This document shows positions 38,709 to 48,335 of a stretch of 64,000 nt of DNA, one piece after another. The stretch lies in assembly GCF_001639105.2 (NCBI RefSeq), contig NZ_CP015285.1, positions 186,001-250,000 of the forward strand, written 5' to 3'. The notes beneath the pieces were generated by a model. The model searched no databases, was not told where the DNA came from, and saw nothing but the letters and a program-made list of their open reading frames with translations. This DNA is from Azospirillum humicireducens (GTDB lineage Bacteria; Pseudomonadota; Alphaproteobacteria; Azospirillales; Azospirillaceae). A program made the translations under genes and the position numbers. Every line of letters starts with the position of its first letter. Position 1 is the stretch's first letter.

Positions 38709-38953
38709 CGGCAAACCGTCCCCGGTTGTAGGCCCCGCCTGACCGGGGGGCGTTCCGCGGGCAAGCGGGTACGACCGGCCGGTCAGGCTAGGATGAAAAG
38801 CCAGCCTATACGTCCCGTCCCGGCCCGGCAGGGGTGCAGAGGGCGTGGCCCCTTCGCACCCGCACACCCCCTTCGCGCTTTTGCCGGTTGCCGTGGGCCT
38901 GGGTCAGTCTCCCCCTTCGGCGGAAGATCCGCCGCAACGGAGGAGCTTTCTTC

Positions 38954-40876
38954 ATGCCCCGTTTCCACCCCGAGTCCTGGAGCTGTGCAGCCCGCGTCCT
39001 GGCGATCTGCGCGGTCCTGCTGTCTTCAGGATGGTCGATGGCCGCCGCGGCGGAGACGACCTTCTACGTGTCGCCCACTGGTAACGACCGCTGGTCGGGT
39101 CGGCTGCCCCAGCCCTCGGCGGACGGGCGCGACGGCCCCTTCGCCACCCCGGCCCGCGCGCTGGCCGCCGCCAGGGGGGGAGGGCCGGCGACGGTGCGGC
39201 TGGGTGGCGGCACCTATCGGCTGAGCGCGCCGCTGGTGGTGGACGGCTCGCTGTCCGGGCTGCGGCTGACGGCGGCGGAGGGTCAGCAGCCGGTTTTGTC
39301 GGGCGGCGAGATGGTGGGCGGCGCGCGGATGGCGAATGGCCTGCTGTCGGCGCCGCTGGCGCGCGAGCCGGGGCTGGATGTCGCCATCGGCGGCTCTGGC
39401 GGCGGGCAGCGGCTGGACGCCGCGCGCAGCGGCGACTTCGACCCCGGCGACCCGCGCAGCGGCTGGTTCCCGGCCAAGGCGGTGCAGTCCAACGCCAAAA
39501 GTCCCGGATCAAAGCGGCAGATGCAGGTGCCGCCGGGGGTGCTGAAGTCCGGCTGGGCCGGGCCGGGGGTGCGGGCGCAGGCGCTGGACCGCGAACGGCT
39601 GTCCGACGATCTGCTGGGCGTCGTCTCCGCCGACCCGAACGGGTTGCTGACCCTTGGCGGCGACGGACAATATCCGTACCGCGACGGCTCCACCGTTCGG
39701 TTGCTCGGCCATCCCGACTTCCTGACCCGGCCGGGCGAATTCGCCTGGGACGCCAAGGCCCGGCGGCTGCTGGTGAAGCCGCCGACCGGGTTCGACAGCG
39801 GGCGGGCGGAGCTGGTGGTGGCGAGGACCGCCACCCTGCTGCGGCTGGACAACGCCCGCAACGTGACGGTGGAGGGGCTGACCTTCACCGACGTGCCGTG
39901 GGACGGCTGCGCCGTGCTGGCGAAGGGCGGCAGCGGGCTGCGCATCGCCGGCAACCGCTTCGCCCTGGTCGGCACCGCGGTGACGCTGGACGGTGCCGCA
40001 CGCAGCGAGGTGTCGCGCAACCGGATGGAGCATCTCGGCCGCTCCGGCATCTTCCTGGCGCCGGGCAGCAGCGACAACCGCATCCTCGCCAACCGCATCA
40101 GCGATGTCGGCGAGGTGCGCTTCTTCGGCGGCGGGGTGATGGCGGCGGGCATCCGCAACACGCTGATCGCCCACAACGACATCCGGCGGGCGGCGCGCTA
40201 CGGCATCTCGGTGAAGAACTGGAATCCGCAGACGGTGAACAGCGACAACGTCATCGAGTTCAACCGCATCCGCGACACCGCCCGCCAGACCGCCGACGCC
40301 GGCGCCATCGAGATGCTGGGCCGCAGCGGCAACGACACCCGCAGCATCGTCCGCTTCAACGACATCCGCGACACCGGCGGCCTCGCCACCGACGCGCAGG
40401 GGCGCTGGCTGGTCCGCTACAAAGGCTTTGGCATCTATCTGGACGACATGACCAGCGGCGTGACGGTGCAGGGCAACCTGCTGGAGAACACCGGCATGGC
40501 GGCGATCTTCCTGCATGGCGGCGACAACAACCGGGTGTCGGACAACATCACGGTGATGACCGACCGCAAGGACCGCTTCCTGCGGCTGGAATGGGTGCCC
40601 AGCGCCGGTAGGAACGGCCTGATGCACGGCAACGTCGCCAACGGCAACGTGGTGGCCGGCCCGGCGCCGAACGAGCAGGTCGTCGTCAGCCTGACCGGCG
40701 GCGACTACAAGGTCGAGGACACGCAGCTTGAATCGTCGGCGCCGCCTGCGGCGTCCGCCGGTATGGCCAGCACGGCCAGGGCGGCCGCTCCGCCCGCCGG
40801 TGGGCGTCTGCTGGACCGGTTGCTGGCGATGAAGGAACTGCCGCTCGACCGCGTCGGACCGGAGGGAATGCGGTAG
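38954..40876 (+). CDS. Secreted right-handed parallel beta-helix protein
   Basis: 640 residues with a Sec signal peptide (~33 residues, ending AAAAE). It begins TTFYVSPTGNDRWSGRLP, a start common in secreted polysaccharide-processing enzymes, and then has a long series of beta-helix turns (LRIAGNRF, SEVSRNRMEHL, NRILANRISDV, NTLIAHNDIRRA, NVIEFNRIRDT, VTVQGNLLEN). This is the fold of polysaccharide lyases, epimerases and glycosidases; catalytic residues cannot be assigned by eye. It lies divergent to the Wzy-like gene and may trim or modify the same polymer. A GGAGG lies upstream of the start. Confidence 0.88.
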   Translation: MPRFHPESWSCAARVLAICAVLLSSGWSMAAAAETTFYVSPTGNDRWSGRLPQPSADGRDGPFATPARALAAARGGGPATVRLGGGTYRLSAPLVVDGSLSGLRLTAAEGQQPVLSGGEMVGGARMANGLLSAPLAREPGLDVAIGGSGGGQRLDAARSGDFDPGDPRSGWFPAKAVQSNAKSPGSKRQMQVPPGVLKSGWAGPGVRAQALDRERLSDDLLGVVSADPNGLLTLGGDGQYPYRDGSTVRLLGHPDFLTRPGEFAWDAKARRLLVKPPTGFDSGRAELVVARTATLLRLDNARNVTVEGLTFTDVPWDGCAVLAKGGSGLRIAGNRFALVGTAVTLDGAARSEVSRNRMEHLGRSGIFLAPGSSDNRILANRISDVGEVRFFGGGVMAAGIRNTLIAHNDIRRAARYGISVKNWNPQTVNSDNVIEFNRIRDTARQTADAGAIEMLGRSGNDTRSIVRFNDIRDTGGLATDAQGRWLVRYKGFGIYLDDMTSGVTVQGNLLENTGMAAIFLHGGDNNRVSDNITVMTDRKDRFLRLEWVPSAGRNGLMHGNVANGNVVAGPAPNEQVVVSLTGGDYKVEDTQLESSAPPAASAGMASTARAAAPPAGGRLLDRLLAMKELPLDRVGPEGMR

Positions 40877-40907
40877 CGCAAGAGACCGGAGCAAGCCTCG
40901 CTCTGAC

Positions 40908-40987
40908 GTCATCCCCGCGAAGGCGGGGATCCAGGCTTCCGGGACAAGCGCAGGTGATGACTGGATTCCCACCTGCGCGGGAATGAC
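40908..40987. repeat. REP-like repeat with paired palindromes
   Basis: Starts GTCATCCCCGCGAAGGCGGGG and ends CTGCGCGGGAATGAC. Each half forms its own hairpin and the two halves are inverted copies of each other. This sequence type is widespread in proteobacterial intergenic DNA. Only one copy was seen in the window. Confidence 0.75.
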
Positions 40988-41021
40988 GGTCGACTGGCGG
41001 ACGCAGCAAGCATCCCGAAAT

Positions 41022-41061
41022 GAAGGAAGCGCCGTTCCCGGTGGGGAACGGCGCTTCCTTC
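41022..41061. terminator. Bidirectional terminator
   Basis: 18-bp perfect stem GAAGGAAGCGCCGTTCCC / GGGAACGGCGCTTCCTTC (41022-41039 and 41044-41061) with a 4-base loop, between two convergent genes. Confidence 0.85.
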
Positions 41062-41082
41062 TTCAATCACAAAGCCAGTCCC

Positions 41083-42432
41083 TTATGCCGTGGCCGGACG
41101 GGCCAGCGCCGGGGGGATGTCGGTCGGTTCCATCACCGGGACCGCGACCGTCGGAGCCTTCCAGGTCAGGCTGTCGAAGGCGCCGCAATGGCCGCACAGC
41201 CCGCCCCAATTGTGGCTGACCGCCCCGCAGGAATTGCAGGTCCACACCGGGTCTTCCGGCGCGTTGGCGGCCTTGGCCAGCCAGTCCTTCGCCGCGTCCT
41301 CGTCATGGCGCTCGCCGCGGTCCAGCTCGGCCATCAGGCGGAAGGCGCGGCGGGTCGGGCCGATCTCCATGGCGCGGTTCAGGTGCTGGCGCGCCTCGCC
41401 CCACAGCTGTGCCTCGATGGCGGCCTGGGCGACGGCCAGATGCGAGTCGGCCGAATCCGGAGCCTGCCGCACCAGCTTCTGGAACAGACGGACGCGGGCC
41501 AGCGGGTCGTAGCTGGAGACCAGGCCGCGGTAGATCTCGGCCAGTTCCGGATGCGGCGACTGGCGCCACGCCCGCTCCACCACCTTGGCCGCCGGCTTCG
41601 GACGGTCGGCGGCGATCTGCAGACGGGCCAGACGCACCGCGGCGGGGACGAAGCCCGGCATCATGTCGTGTGCCGCCTGGGCGTGCGACAGGGCCGAGTC
41701 GGCACGGCCGCGGCGCTCCGCCTCGAAGCTGCGCTCCAGCAGCAGGACGGCGCGGTGGCGGCGGCCCTCCTCGGTCGGGATGGCGCCGGCCTGGATCGCC
41801 TGCTGCAAGGTGCCTTCGGCGGCAGCCCAGTCACCGGCCTGCGCCTCCAGGTCATAGAGCGTGCCGAGCAGCCAGGGTGTGTTGGGCTGAATCCCCCGCG
41901 CCTTGCGGGCGAGGGTCAGCGCCTCCACCCGGTCGCCCGACTTGATCGCCTGGGTCAGCAGCCCGCGCATGCCGAGGAAGGCGGTTTCCGGCCGCTCCAG
42001 CATCGCTTCGAAATACTGCTTGGCGGCGCGCTCGTCGCCCTGCAGCTGGGCGGCCTGGGCCGACAGCAGCATGGTCAGCGGCGGCTCGTTCAGCAGACCG
42101 TCGGCCTTGCGCGCCATCTTGCGCGCGGTCGGCGCGTCGCCGGCGGCGATGGCGACCATACCCTGGGTCAGGGCGCGGTAGCCGCGTTCGCGGCGGCGGG
42201 CGCGGCTGTGGCGGCGGATGCGCTGCGGCGTGCGGATCAGCCCGCGGATCAGGCGGTAGCCCAACGCCGCGATGCCCAGCGCCGCCAGCGTGACCAGCAG
42301 GGCAACCCAGAAGGGCGCCTCGACGGCATAGCCCAGCCAATGGACGCTGACGGTGCCGGGACGGTCGGCAAGCCAGATCGCGGCGGCGATGACGACCGCG
42401 ACCTTCAGAAGGAACCAGAGGGCGCGGATCAT
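41083..42432 (-). CDS. hemY: HemY-like TPR membrane protein with C-terminal zinc ribbon
   Basis: 449 residues. Two N-terminal membrane helices (~3-22 and ~40-62) are followed by the HemY N-terminal domain and TPR-type helix pairs through to ~390. At the end is WTCNSCGAVSHNWGGLCGHC, a four-cysteine ribbon (Cys399, 402, 413, 416) like that of LapB. The name comes from the heme-gene neighbourhood; it is not the protoporphyrinogen oxidase that shares the symbol. Its start overlaps the Mic60 gene stop by 4 bases. Operon order is hemC, hemD, Mic60, hemY. Confidence 0.9.
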   Translation of the reverse strand: MIRALWFLLKVAVVIAAAIWLADRPGTVSVHWLGYAVEAPFWVALLVTLAALGIAALGYRLIRGLIRTPQRIRRHSRARRRERGYRALTQGMVAIAAGDAPTARKMARKADGLLNEPPLTMLLSAQAAQLQGDERAAKQYFEAMLERPETAFLGMRGLLTQAIKSGDRVEALTLARKARGIQPNTPWLLGTLYDLEAQAGDWAAAEGTLQQAIQAGAIPTEEGRRHRAVLLLERSFEAERRGRADSALSHAQAAHDMMPGFVPAAVRLARLQIAADRPKPAAKVVERAWRQSPHPELAEIYRGLVSSYDPLARVRLFQKLVRQAPDSADSHLAVAQAAIEAQLWGEARQHLNRAMEIGPTRRAFRLMAELDRGERHDEDAAKDWLAKAANAPEDPVWTCNSCGAVSHNWGGLCGHCGAFDSLTWKAPTVAVPVMEPTDIPPALARPATA

Positions 42433-44183
42433 TGGGCCGTCCCCTTCCCGCCGGCGGCGGTGGTCATCAGGGCGATGGCGCGGTCGTTCAGCTGGCGCGC
42501 GGCCTGATCGGCGGCCAGACGCGCCTTGGCGTCGGCCAGCCACGGGCCGGCGGTCTGCGCGGCCGGCCCCTGGAGGGTCGACAGCTCCTCCACCGCCTTG
42601 GCCAGATTGCCGGCGGCGAGAGCGGCCTCGGCACGGGCGACGACGGCGTCGGTGGTGGTGCCGACGACCCCGCCGCCTTCACGGCGCACGGTGACCAGGG
42701 TGGACAGCTTGCCCACCGCGGAGTCGATCCAGCTGTTGCCTTCGCCGCGGATGTCGGCGCGGACGATCTCGCCGGCCAGAGGCTGGAACCGGTCGGTCAG
42801 CTGGGCGCGGGTCGGGATGCCCTTGGCGGCATAGGGCGCCACGGCGTCGAGCGGCTGGGTCACGCCCGCATCGGCGATGTTGAGCGCGCGGACCGCCTGC
42901 AGATCCTGCTGGAACGGCTGGCCGCCCGACAGCGAGGACCGCAGCTGGCCGGCGGCGAGCACCAGCGCCTGGGCGGCGGTGGCGGCGTCCTGGCGCTGCG
43001 TCACCGCCTGGTTGACGCTGGTGACCTGCTGCTTCAGCGAATCGATTTCGCCGCGCAGCTCCTGCGCCGCCTGGGCGTTGCCGGCGGCGGCGGCGACCTT
43101 CTGCTCCAGCGCGGCCAGCCGGTCGGCCAGCGCCTTCCGGGCGTCGGCGGCGCCGCCGTCCGGCTCGGCGGCCGGGCGCTTCTCGAGCGCGTCGATCCGC
43201 TGCGTCAGGGCTGCGAGGCCGGCGGTGTCGCCATTGCCGGCGGCGGCGGGACGCTGCTCCAGCTTGCCGACGCGGTCGACGAGCTGCTGGATCTGGGCGC
43301 GGAGCGCAGGGTCGGCCGGGGCGGCGGCGGAAGACGGGGCGGCGGCCGGCGACGGCCAGCCGGGCAGGGCGGGACCCCACCAGGGTGCCGACAGGGCGGC
43401 GGCACCGACCAGCAGGGCGACCACCGACAGGGCGGTGGCGAAGCCGCTGCCGGAGCGCGGCTCGTCGATGTAGGAGGGCGTCGGGGCGATGGTCGGGCGC
43501 GCCGGCTCGGAGTCGCTGCGGCTGTAGCCGGCGCTGCCCGTGGTGCCTGACGGCGTCCAGCTGGAGGCCGTCGTCTTCGGCTCGTCGGATGCGGTGTCCG
43601 GCTTGGTGGCGTCCGACTTCAACGGATCGGCTTTCGCGTCTTCCGCCTTCTCCGTTTCGGACTTCTCCGTGTCGGATTTCGGCGTATCGGACAGGCTGTC
43701 CGTGGCGCCGGTGGGCGTGGCCGGCGGAATCAGGGCGTCGGAGGACTGCAGTTCGTTCACCGGGCCGGCGGTCGTTCCAAGGCCAGATACCGGGGCCGGC
43801 GTGTCGGCGCCGGGGATGGTGTCGGCGGGGGAGGCGGCCGGCACCGGATCCACCACAGGAACCGCATCGGCGGGGGTAATGACGGCGGTCGCAGCCGCGT
43901 CGGTCGTCCGGTCCTCGCTGGGGGTGGCGGCGTCCAGATCGGCGTCGTCCAGCTTGATGCGGTGCTTGGCGGCGGCGGTGCGCAGGTCGGCATGGCGGGC
44001 CAGCGGGATCGCGCCGCGCTTCTTCCAGCCCTGCACCGTCGTCACCGGGGTGTCCAGCTTGTGGGCCATGGGGCGGATGCCGCCGAAACGTTCGACGATG
44101 CGGTCGACCGCCGCATTGCCGGTGCTGGCGCCGTCGCCGTCACGGTCGGTGCCGGGGCGTTCGGAGCCTGGACGAGAGGTCAT
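42429..44183 (-). CDS. Alphaproteobacterial Mic60/mitofilin-like protein with N-terminal HTH
   Basis: 584 residues. Residues ~24-66 (VDRIVERFGGIRPMAHKLDT, VTTVQGWKKRGAIP) look like a YdaS/Cro-type helix-turn-helix. A long Asp/Thr/Pro/Ala-rich linker (~85-240) leads to one membrane helix (~247-267), then a coiled coil (~293-410) and a C-terminal mitofilin-like region (~440-560, with GEIVRADIRGEGNSWIDSAV and LAAGNLAKAVEELSTLQGPA). Bacterial Mic60 of this group sits beside heme genes and shapes the inner membrane. The HTH fusion is unusual. Either the HTH binds DNA from the membrane or it has another use. Coupled to hemY. Confidence 0.82.
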   Translation of the reverse strand: MTSRPGSERPGTDRDGDGASTGNAAVDRIVERFGGIRPMAHKLDTPVTTVQGWKKRGAIPLARHADLRTAAAKHRIKLDDADLDAATPSEDRTTDAAATAVITPADAVPVVDPVPAASPADTIPGADTPAPVSGLGTTAGPVNELQSSDALIPPATPTGATDSLSDTPKSDTEKSETEKAEDAKADPLKSDATKPDTASDEPKTTASSWTPSGTTGSAGYSRSDSEPARPTIAPTPSYIDEPRSGSGFATALSVVALLVGAAALSAPWWGPALPGWPSPAAAPSSAAAPADPALRAQIQQLVDRVGKLEQRPAAAGNGDTAGLAALTQRIDALEKRPAAEPDGGAADARKALADRLAALEQKVAAAAGNAQAAQELRGEIDSLKQQVTSVNQAVTQRQDAATAAQALVLAAGQLRSSLSGGQPFQQDLQAVRALNIADAGVTQPLDAVAPYAAKGIPTRAQLTDRFQPLAGEIVRADIRGEGNSWIDSAVGKLSTLVTVRREGGGVVGTTTDAVVARAEAALAAGNLAKAVEELSTLQGPAAQTAGPWLADAKARLAADQAARQLNDRAIALMTTAAGGKGTAQ

Positions 44184-44318
44184 GGGCTGTACCTTCGGTT
44201 CGCTGTTGTTCGTCTTAACGTCACAGCCCCCTGACCGGTCCCCCTCGTCCCCCGTACGGCTGACGTACCCACCCGGAAGCCCCGGAGGCGTAAGCCGTAC
44301 GGCCGGACCGCGCCGGGA

Positions 44319-45089
44319 TTATCCGGCGACCGGCAACAGATCGAGCAGGGCGTCCTGCTCCGGCCTGGCCGCCACCCGTACGCTTCGCCACGGCACCACT
44401 CCCCTGTCGCCGTACGCACGGGCAGCCTCCGCGACCGCGGGGCTGAGGCAGAACGCATCGACCGTACGACAACAGTCGACCAGCCCCGCCTCGGCCAGCA
44501 GCCTAACAAAGGAAACAGCGGTACGGGGAGAGAAAAACAACACGCCGTCGAGTGCCGACGTACGCAAAAATGTCGCGGTATCGTCCGACAGGGTTAGGGC
44601 GGGTACGGCATCGTACATCACGCTGCGCCGCAGCGTGAAGCCGGAGCTTGCCAGCATGCCGGCGAGGTCGCCCGCCACCTTGCTTCCCGCCACATGCAGC
44701 AGCACGCCGGCGGTCGGATCGAGCAGGCCGCGGACCCGGTCGGCCAGGGCGTACACGTCGCCCGAGGCGCTGCCGACATCCGTGAAGCCGGCGGCCCGCG
44801 CCGCCCGTGCGGTGGCGTCGCCGACGGCGTGCACCGGACGGTCGCGCCGGCTCGTACGTTTGGCGTAGGCGCGTACGCCATTCGCGCTGGTGAACAGCAG
44901 GGCCTGTACGTCGGACAGGTCGGGTTCAGGTCCGTCGAGCCAGACCATCGACAGCATGGGTTCCACCGCGGCGTCGAAGCCGAGCGCGTCCAGCCGGCCC
45001 ACCAGCGGTTCGGCATCCTCCGCCGGACGCGTCACCAGAAGACGCGTACGGCGGGGCGGGGAAGAGATGTCTGGCTGTTTTCCCGTCAT
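44319..45089 (-). CDS. hemD: Uroporphyrinogen-III synthase
   Basis: 256 residues. Closes and inverts ring D of hydroxymethylbilane in heme and corrinoid synthesis. The family is poorly conserved, but LLVTRPAEDAEPLVGRLDAL, QALLFTSANGVRAYAK, HAVGDATARAARAAGF and DGVLFFSPRTAVSFVRLL match it, and it follows hemC by 26 bases. Its DNA has an unusual number of GTAC tetranucleotides compared with all neighbouring genes (see findings). Confidence 0.93.
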   Translation of the reverse strand: MTGKQPDISSPPRRTRLLVTRPAEDAEPLVGRLDALGFDAAVEPMLSMVWLDGPEPDLSDVQALLFTSANGVRAYAKRTSRRDRPVHAVGDATARAARAAGFTDVGSASGDVYALADRVRGLLDPTAGVLLHVAGSKVAGDLAGMLASSGFTLRRSVMYDAVPALTLSDDTATFLRTSALDGVLFFSPRTAVSFVRLLAEAGLVDCCRTVDAFCLSPAVAEAARAYGDRGVVPWRSVRVAARPEQDALLDLLPVAG

Positions 45090-45115
45090 GCGGAAAACTC
45101 GGCCGAAGGGAGGGA

Positions 45116-46054
45116 TCAGTGCGGCGTCGCGGCGAAGAAACCGGGCGGCAGCTGCGCCCGGATCTCCGCCCCGGCGTCGGCGCCCAGCGACTCGGCATCC
45201 GCGGCCTTGCCGCGGCGCTCGGCCCGGAAGATGCTGCGGCCGTCATGGGACAGCACCTTGGCGCGCAGGTGCAGATCCTCGCCGTCCAGCACCGCCAGCG
45301 CGGCGATGGGCGTGCGGCAGGAGCCGTCCAGCGCCGCCAGCAGTGCACGTTCCGCCGTGACGCGGACCATGGTCTCCGCACAGTTCAACGGGGCCAGCAG
45401 CGCGCGGGTGGCATCGTCGTCGCTGCGGATCTCGATGCCGATGGCGCCCTGGGCGACCGCGGGCAGCATGGTCTCCGGCTCCAGCACCGCGGTGATGCGG
45501 TCGGTCAGGCCGAGACGGCGCAGGCCGGCCAGCGCCAGCAGGGTGGCGTCCACCTCGCCTGCATCCAGCTTGGACAGGCGGGTCTGCACGTTGCCGCGCA
45601 GGGGGACTATCTTCAGGTCGGGGCGCAGCTCCAGAACCTGGGCCTGACGGCGCAGGCCGGCGGTGCCGACCACCGACCCGGCGGGCAGGTCGGCCAGACC
45701 GCTGCCGGAGCGGGCGAAGAAGGCGTCGCGCGGGTCCTCGCGCGGCAGCAGGGTGGCGATCTCCAGCCCGTCGGGAAGCTGGGTCGGCACGTCCTTCATC
45801 GAATGGACGGCAAGGTCGGCGCGGCCGTCGAACAGCGCCTCCTCCAGCTCCTTGGTGAACAGGCCCTTGCCTCCCGCTTCCGCCAGGGTGCGGTCGAGGA
45901 TTCGGTCGCCGGTTGTCTTGAAGACGACGATCTCGATGGCGCCGGGGGCGGCCAGATGCGGGTGGGCGGCGATCAGGCGGTCGCGGGTTTCATGGGCCTG
46001 CGCCAGCGCCAGCGGGCTGCCGCGCGTCCCGATACGGAGCGGGTGGGTCGTCAT
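45116..46054 (-). CDS. hemC: Hydroxymethylbilane synthase (porphobilinogen deaminase)
   Basis: Joins four porphobilinogens into hydroxymethylbilane. 312 residues from the ATG at 46054, which gives the family start PLRIGTRGSPLALAQAHETR; an upstream frame extension is not family-like. The dipyrromethane-carrying cysteine is in DGSCRTPIAAL, and IVVFKTTGDRILDRTLAEAG and HSMKDVPTQLPDGL are also diagnostic. First gene of the hemC-hemD-Mic60-hemY unit and divergent from tsaD, an arrangement common in alphaproteobacteria. Confidence 0.96.
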   Translation of the reverse strand: MTTHPLRIGTRGSPLALAQAHETRDRLIAAHPHLAAPGAIEIVVFKTTGDRILDRTLAEAGGKGLFTKELEEALFDGRADLAVHSMKDVPTQLPDGLEIATLLPREDPRDAFFARSGSGLADLPAGSVVGTAGLRRQAQVLELRPDLKIVPLRGNVQTRLSKLDAGEVDATLLALAGLRRLGLTDRITAVLEPETMLPAVAQGAIGIEIRSDDDATRALLAPLNCAETMVRVTAERALLAALDGSCRTPIAALAVLDGEDLHLRAKVLSHDGRSIFRAERRGKAADAESLGADAGAEIRAQLPPGFFAATPH

Positions 46055-46213
46055 AGCGCGTGTTCTAGGGGATCCGCACAGCTTTGCAAGGATTCGTCTG
46101 CCCCTCATACATAAGATTGAGACGGATCAAATTTCACGCACCCGCATTCCCGCACCCGTGTTGCGCGCAACTCCATCCTGTACCCGGACGGCCAAGGCGG
46201 CTAGTTTGGCGCC

Positions 46214-47287
46214 ATGATCGTTCTTGGAATCGAAACGAGCTGCGACGAGACGGCCGCCGCCGTCGTCACCGACGCGCGCGAAATCCGCGCCGACGTCGTG
46301 CTGTCGCAACTGGACGACCACACGCCCTATGGCGGCGTCGTCCCGGAAATCGCCGCCCGCGCCCATCTGGAACATCTGGACGGGCTGATCCGCCGCGCCA
46401 TGGCCGAGGCCGGGATCGGCTTCGGCGATCTCGACGCGGTGGCGGCCACCGGCGGGCCGGGGCTGATCGGCGGCGTGATCGTCGGCGTCATGACCGCCAA
46501 GGCCATCGCCGCGGCGCGCGGGCTGCCCTTCGTCGCCGTCAACCATCTGGAAGGCCACGCGCTGACCGCGCGGCTGACCGACGACGTCGCCTTTCCCTAT
46601 CTGCTGCTGCTGGTGTCCGGCGGCCATTGCCAGCTGCTGGCGGTGGAGGGGGTCGGGCGCTACCGCCGGCTCGGCACCACCATCGACGATGCGGTGGGCG
46701 AGGCGTTCGACAAGACCGCCAAGCTGCTGGGACTGGGCTATCCCGGCGGGCCGCTGGTCGAGAAGGCGGCGGCACGCGCCACCGATCCGGCGCGGTTCGA
46801 GTTGCCGCGGCCGATGCTGGGGCGTCCGGGCTGCGATTTCTCCTTCTCCGGGCTGAAGACCGCGGTGCGGCGGCATGTGGAGGAGTTGGGCGGCGTCTTG
46901 TCCGATAGGGATCGCGACGACCTTGCCGCCGCCTTCCAGGCGACGGTGGCGGAGGTGCTGGCCGACCGCTGCGCCCGCGCCATCCGCCGCTTCAAGGAGG
47001 AGCATCCGCAGGGCGGCGCCCTGGTGGTCGCCGGCGGCGTCGCCGCCAACACGGCGATCCGCAGCCGGCTGTCGACCCTGGCGGAGAAGCAGCGCATGCC
47101 GTTCGTCGCCCCGCCGCTGCGCCTGTGCACCGACAACGCGGCGATGATCGCCTGGGCCGGGATCGAGCGCTTCCGCCTGGGCGAGAGCGACCCGCTGAAC
47201 TTCGCCCCCCGCCCCCGCTGGCCGCTGGATCCGAATGCCGCGCCGGTGATCGGCCGCGCAGGCGTCGGGGCAGGGGTGAAGGCGTGA
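46214..47287 (+). CDS. tsaD: tRNA threonylcarbamoyladenosine synthase subunit TsaD
   Basis: Transfers threonylcarbamoyl to A37 of ANN-reading tRNAs, with TsaB and TsaE. 357 residues. [16 protein letters not shown] is the ASKHA phosphate motif, [13 protein letters not shown] supplies the metal-binding histidines, and [26 protein letters not shown] and [12 protein letters not shown] are all family sequences. gpsA follows 28 bases later on the same strand. Confidence 0.97.
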   Translation: MIVLGIETSCDETAAAVVTDAREIRADVVLSQLDDHTPYGGVVPEIAARAHLEHLDGLIRRAMAEAGIGFGDLDAVAATGGPGLIGGVIVGVMTAKAIAAARGLPFVAVNHLEGHALTARLTDDVAFPYLLLLVSGGHCQLLAVEGVGRYRRLGTTIDDAVGEAFDKTAKLLGLGYPGGPLVEKAAARATDPARFELPRPMLGRPGCDFSFSGLKTAVRRHVEELGGVLSDRDRDDLAAAFQATVAEVLADRCARAIRRFKEEHPQGGALVVAGGVAANTAIRSRLSTLAEKQRMPFVAPPLRLCTDNAAMIAWAGIERFRLGESDPLNFAPRPRWPLDPNAAPVIGRAGVGAGVKA

Positions 47288-47315
47288 TGGACTTCGTCAG
47301 CGTGAGTGAATCGCC

Positions 47316-48335
47316 ATGAGTGCCGTCCCCACCTCCCCCCTCAACCGCATCGGCGTCGTCGGCGGCGGCGCCTGGGGGACGGCGCTGGCGCTGGCGGCGC
47401 TGAGGGCCGGGCGCGAGACGCTGCTGTGGGCGCGCGAGCCGGCGGTGGTGGAGGCGATGAGCCTCCGCCGCGAGAACCGCGACTATCTGCCCGGCGTGCC
47501 GCTGCCCGATGCGTTGCGCGTCACCGGCGATCTGGCCGATCTCGGCGACTGCGATGCGGTGCTGCTGGTGTCGCCGGCCCAGCATGCGCGCAGCGTCACC
47601 GCAAGGATGGCGCCGCTGCTGAATCCGGGGGCGGCGGTCGTCGTCTGCGCCAAGGGGGTCGAACTGGACAGCCACGCGCTGATGAGCGAGGCGGTCGCCG
47701 CGTCCCTGCCGGGCGGCAATCCGGTGGCGATCCTGTCCGGCCCGACCTTCGCGGCGGAGGTGGCGCGCGGGCTGCCGACGGCGGTGACGCTGGCCTGCGC
47801 CGACGAGGCACTGGGCACGGCGCTGGTCGCGGCGCTGGGCAGCCGCACCTTCCGGCCCTACCGCTCGGACGACGTGATCGGCTCGCAGGTCGGCGGGGCG
47901 GTGAAGAATGTGCTGGCCATCGCCTGTGGCGTGGTCGAGGGGCGGCGGCTGGGCGACAACGCGCGGGCCGCGCTGATCACCCGCGGGCTGGCGGAGATCA
48001 CCCGGCTGGCGCTGGCGCTCGGCGGCCGGGCGGAGACGCTGATGGGGCTGTCGGGCCTGGGCGACCTGACGCTGACCTGCTCCAGCCTGCAGTCGCGCAA
48101 CATGTCGCTGGGGGCGGCGCTGGGCGAGGGCAAGGCGCTGGCCGAGATCCTGGCGGTGCGCCGGTCGGTGGCGGAAGGCGTCTACACCGCCGCCGCGGTG
48201 GTCGGGCTGGCGGCGAAGCTGGGCGTCGACATGCCGATCTGCAGCGCGGTCGATGCCATCCTGAACCGCGGCGCCGGGCTGGACGAGACCATCGACGGGC
48301 TGCTGTCGCGTCCCTTCCGCGGAGAGGGCGTTTAA
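47316..48335 (+). CDS. gpsA: Glycerol-3-phosphate dehydrogenase (NAD(P)+)
   Basis: Makes sn-glycerol-3-phosphate for phospholipids. 339 residues. The nucleotide fold is [37 protein letters not shown] and the catalytic-lysine region [20 protein letters not shown] are diagnostic; [12 protein letters not shown] follows. It is co-oriented with tsaD, and its stop overlaps the convergent LytTR gene stop by 4 bases. Confidence 0.97.
   Translation: MSAVPTSPLNRIGVVGGGAWGTALALAALRAGRETLLWAREPAVVEAMSLRRENRDYLPGVPLPDALRVTGDLADLGDCDAVLLVSPAQHARSVTARMAPLLNPGAAVVVCAKGVELDSHALMSEAVAASLPGGNPVAILSGPTFAAEVARGLPTAVTLACADEALGTALVAALGSRTFRPYRSDDVIGSQVGGAVKNVLAIACGVVEGRRLGDNARAALITRGLAEITRLALALGGRAETLMGLSGLGDLTLTCSSLQSRNMSLGAALGEGKALAEILAVRRSVAEGVYTAAAVVGLAAKLGVDMPICSAVDAILNRGAGLDETIDGLLSRPFRGEGV

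Noticed and set aside
41083..42432. Reading hemY as protoporphyrinogen oxidase
   Set aside because: The protein has two membrane helices and TPR-like repeats and no FAD-binding motif; it is the HemY-N type TPR protein.
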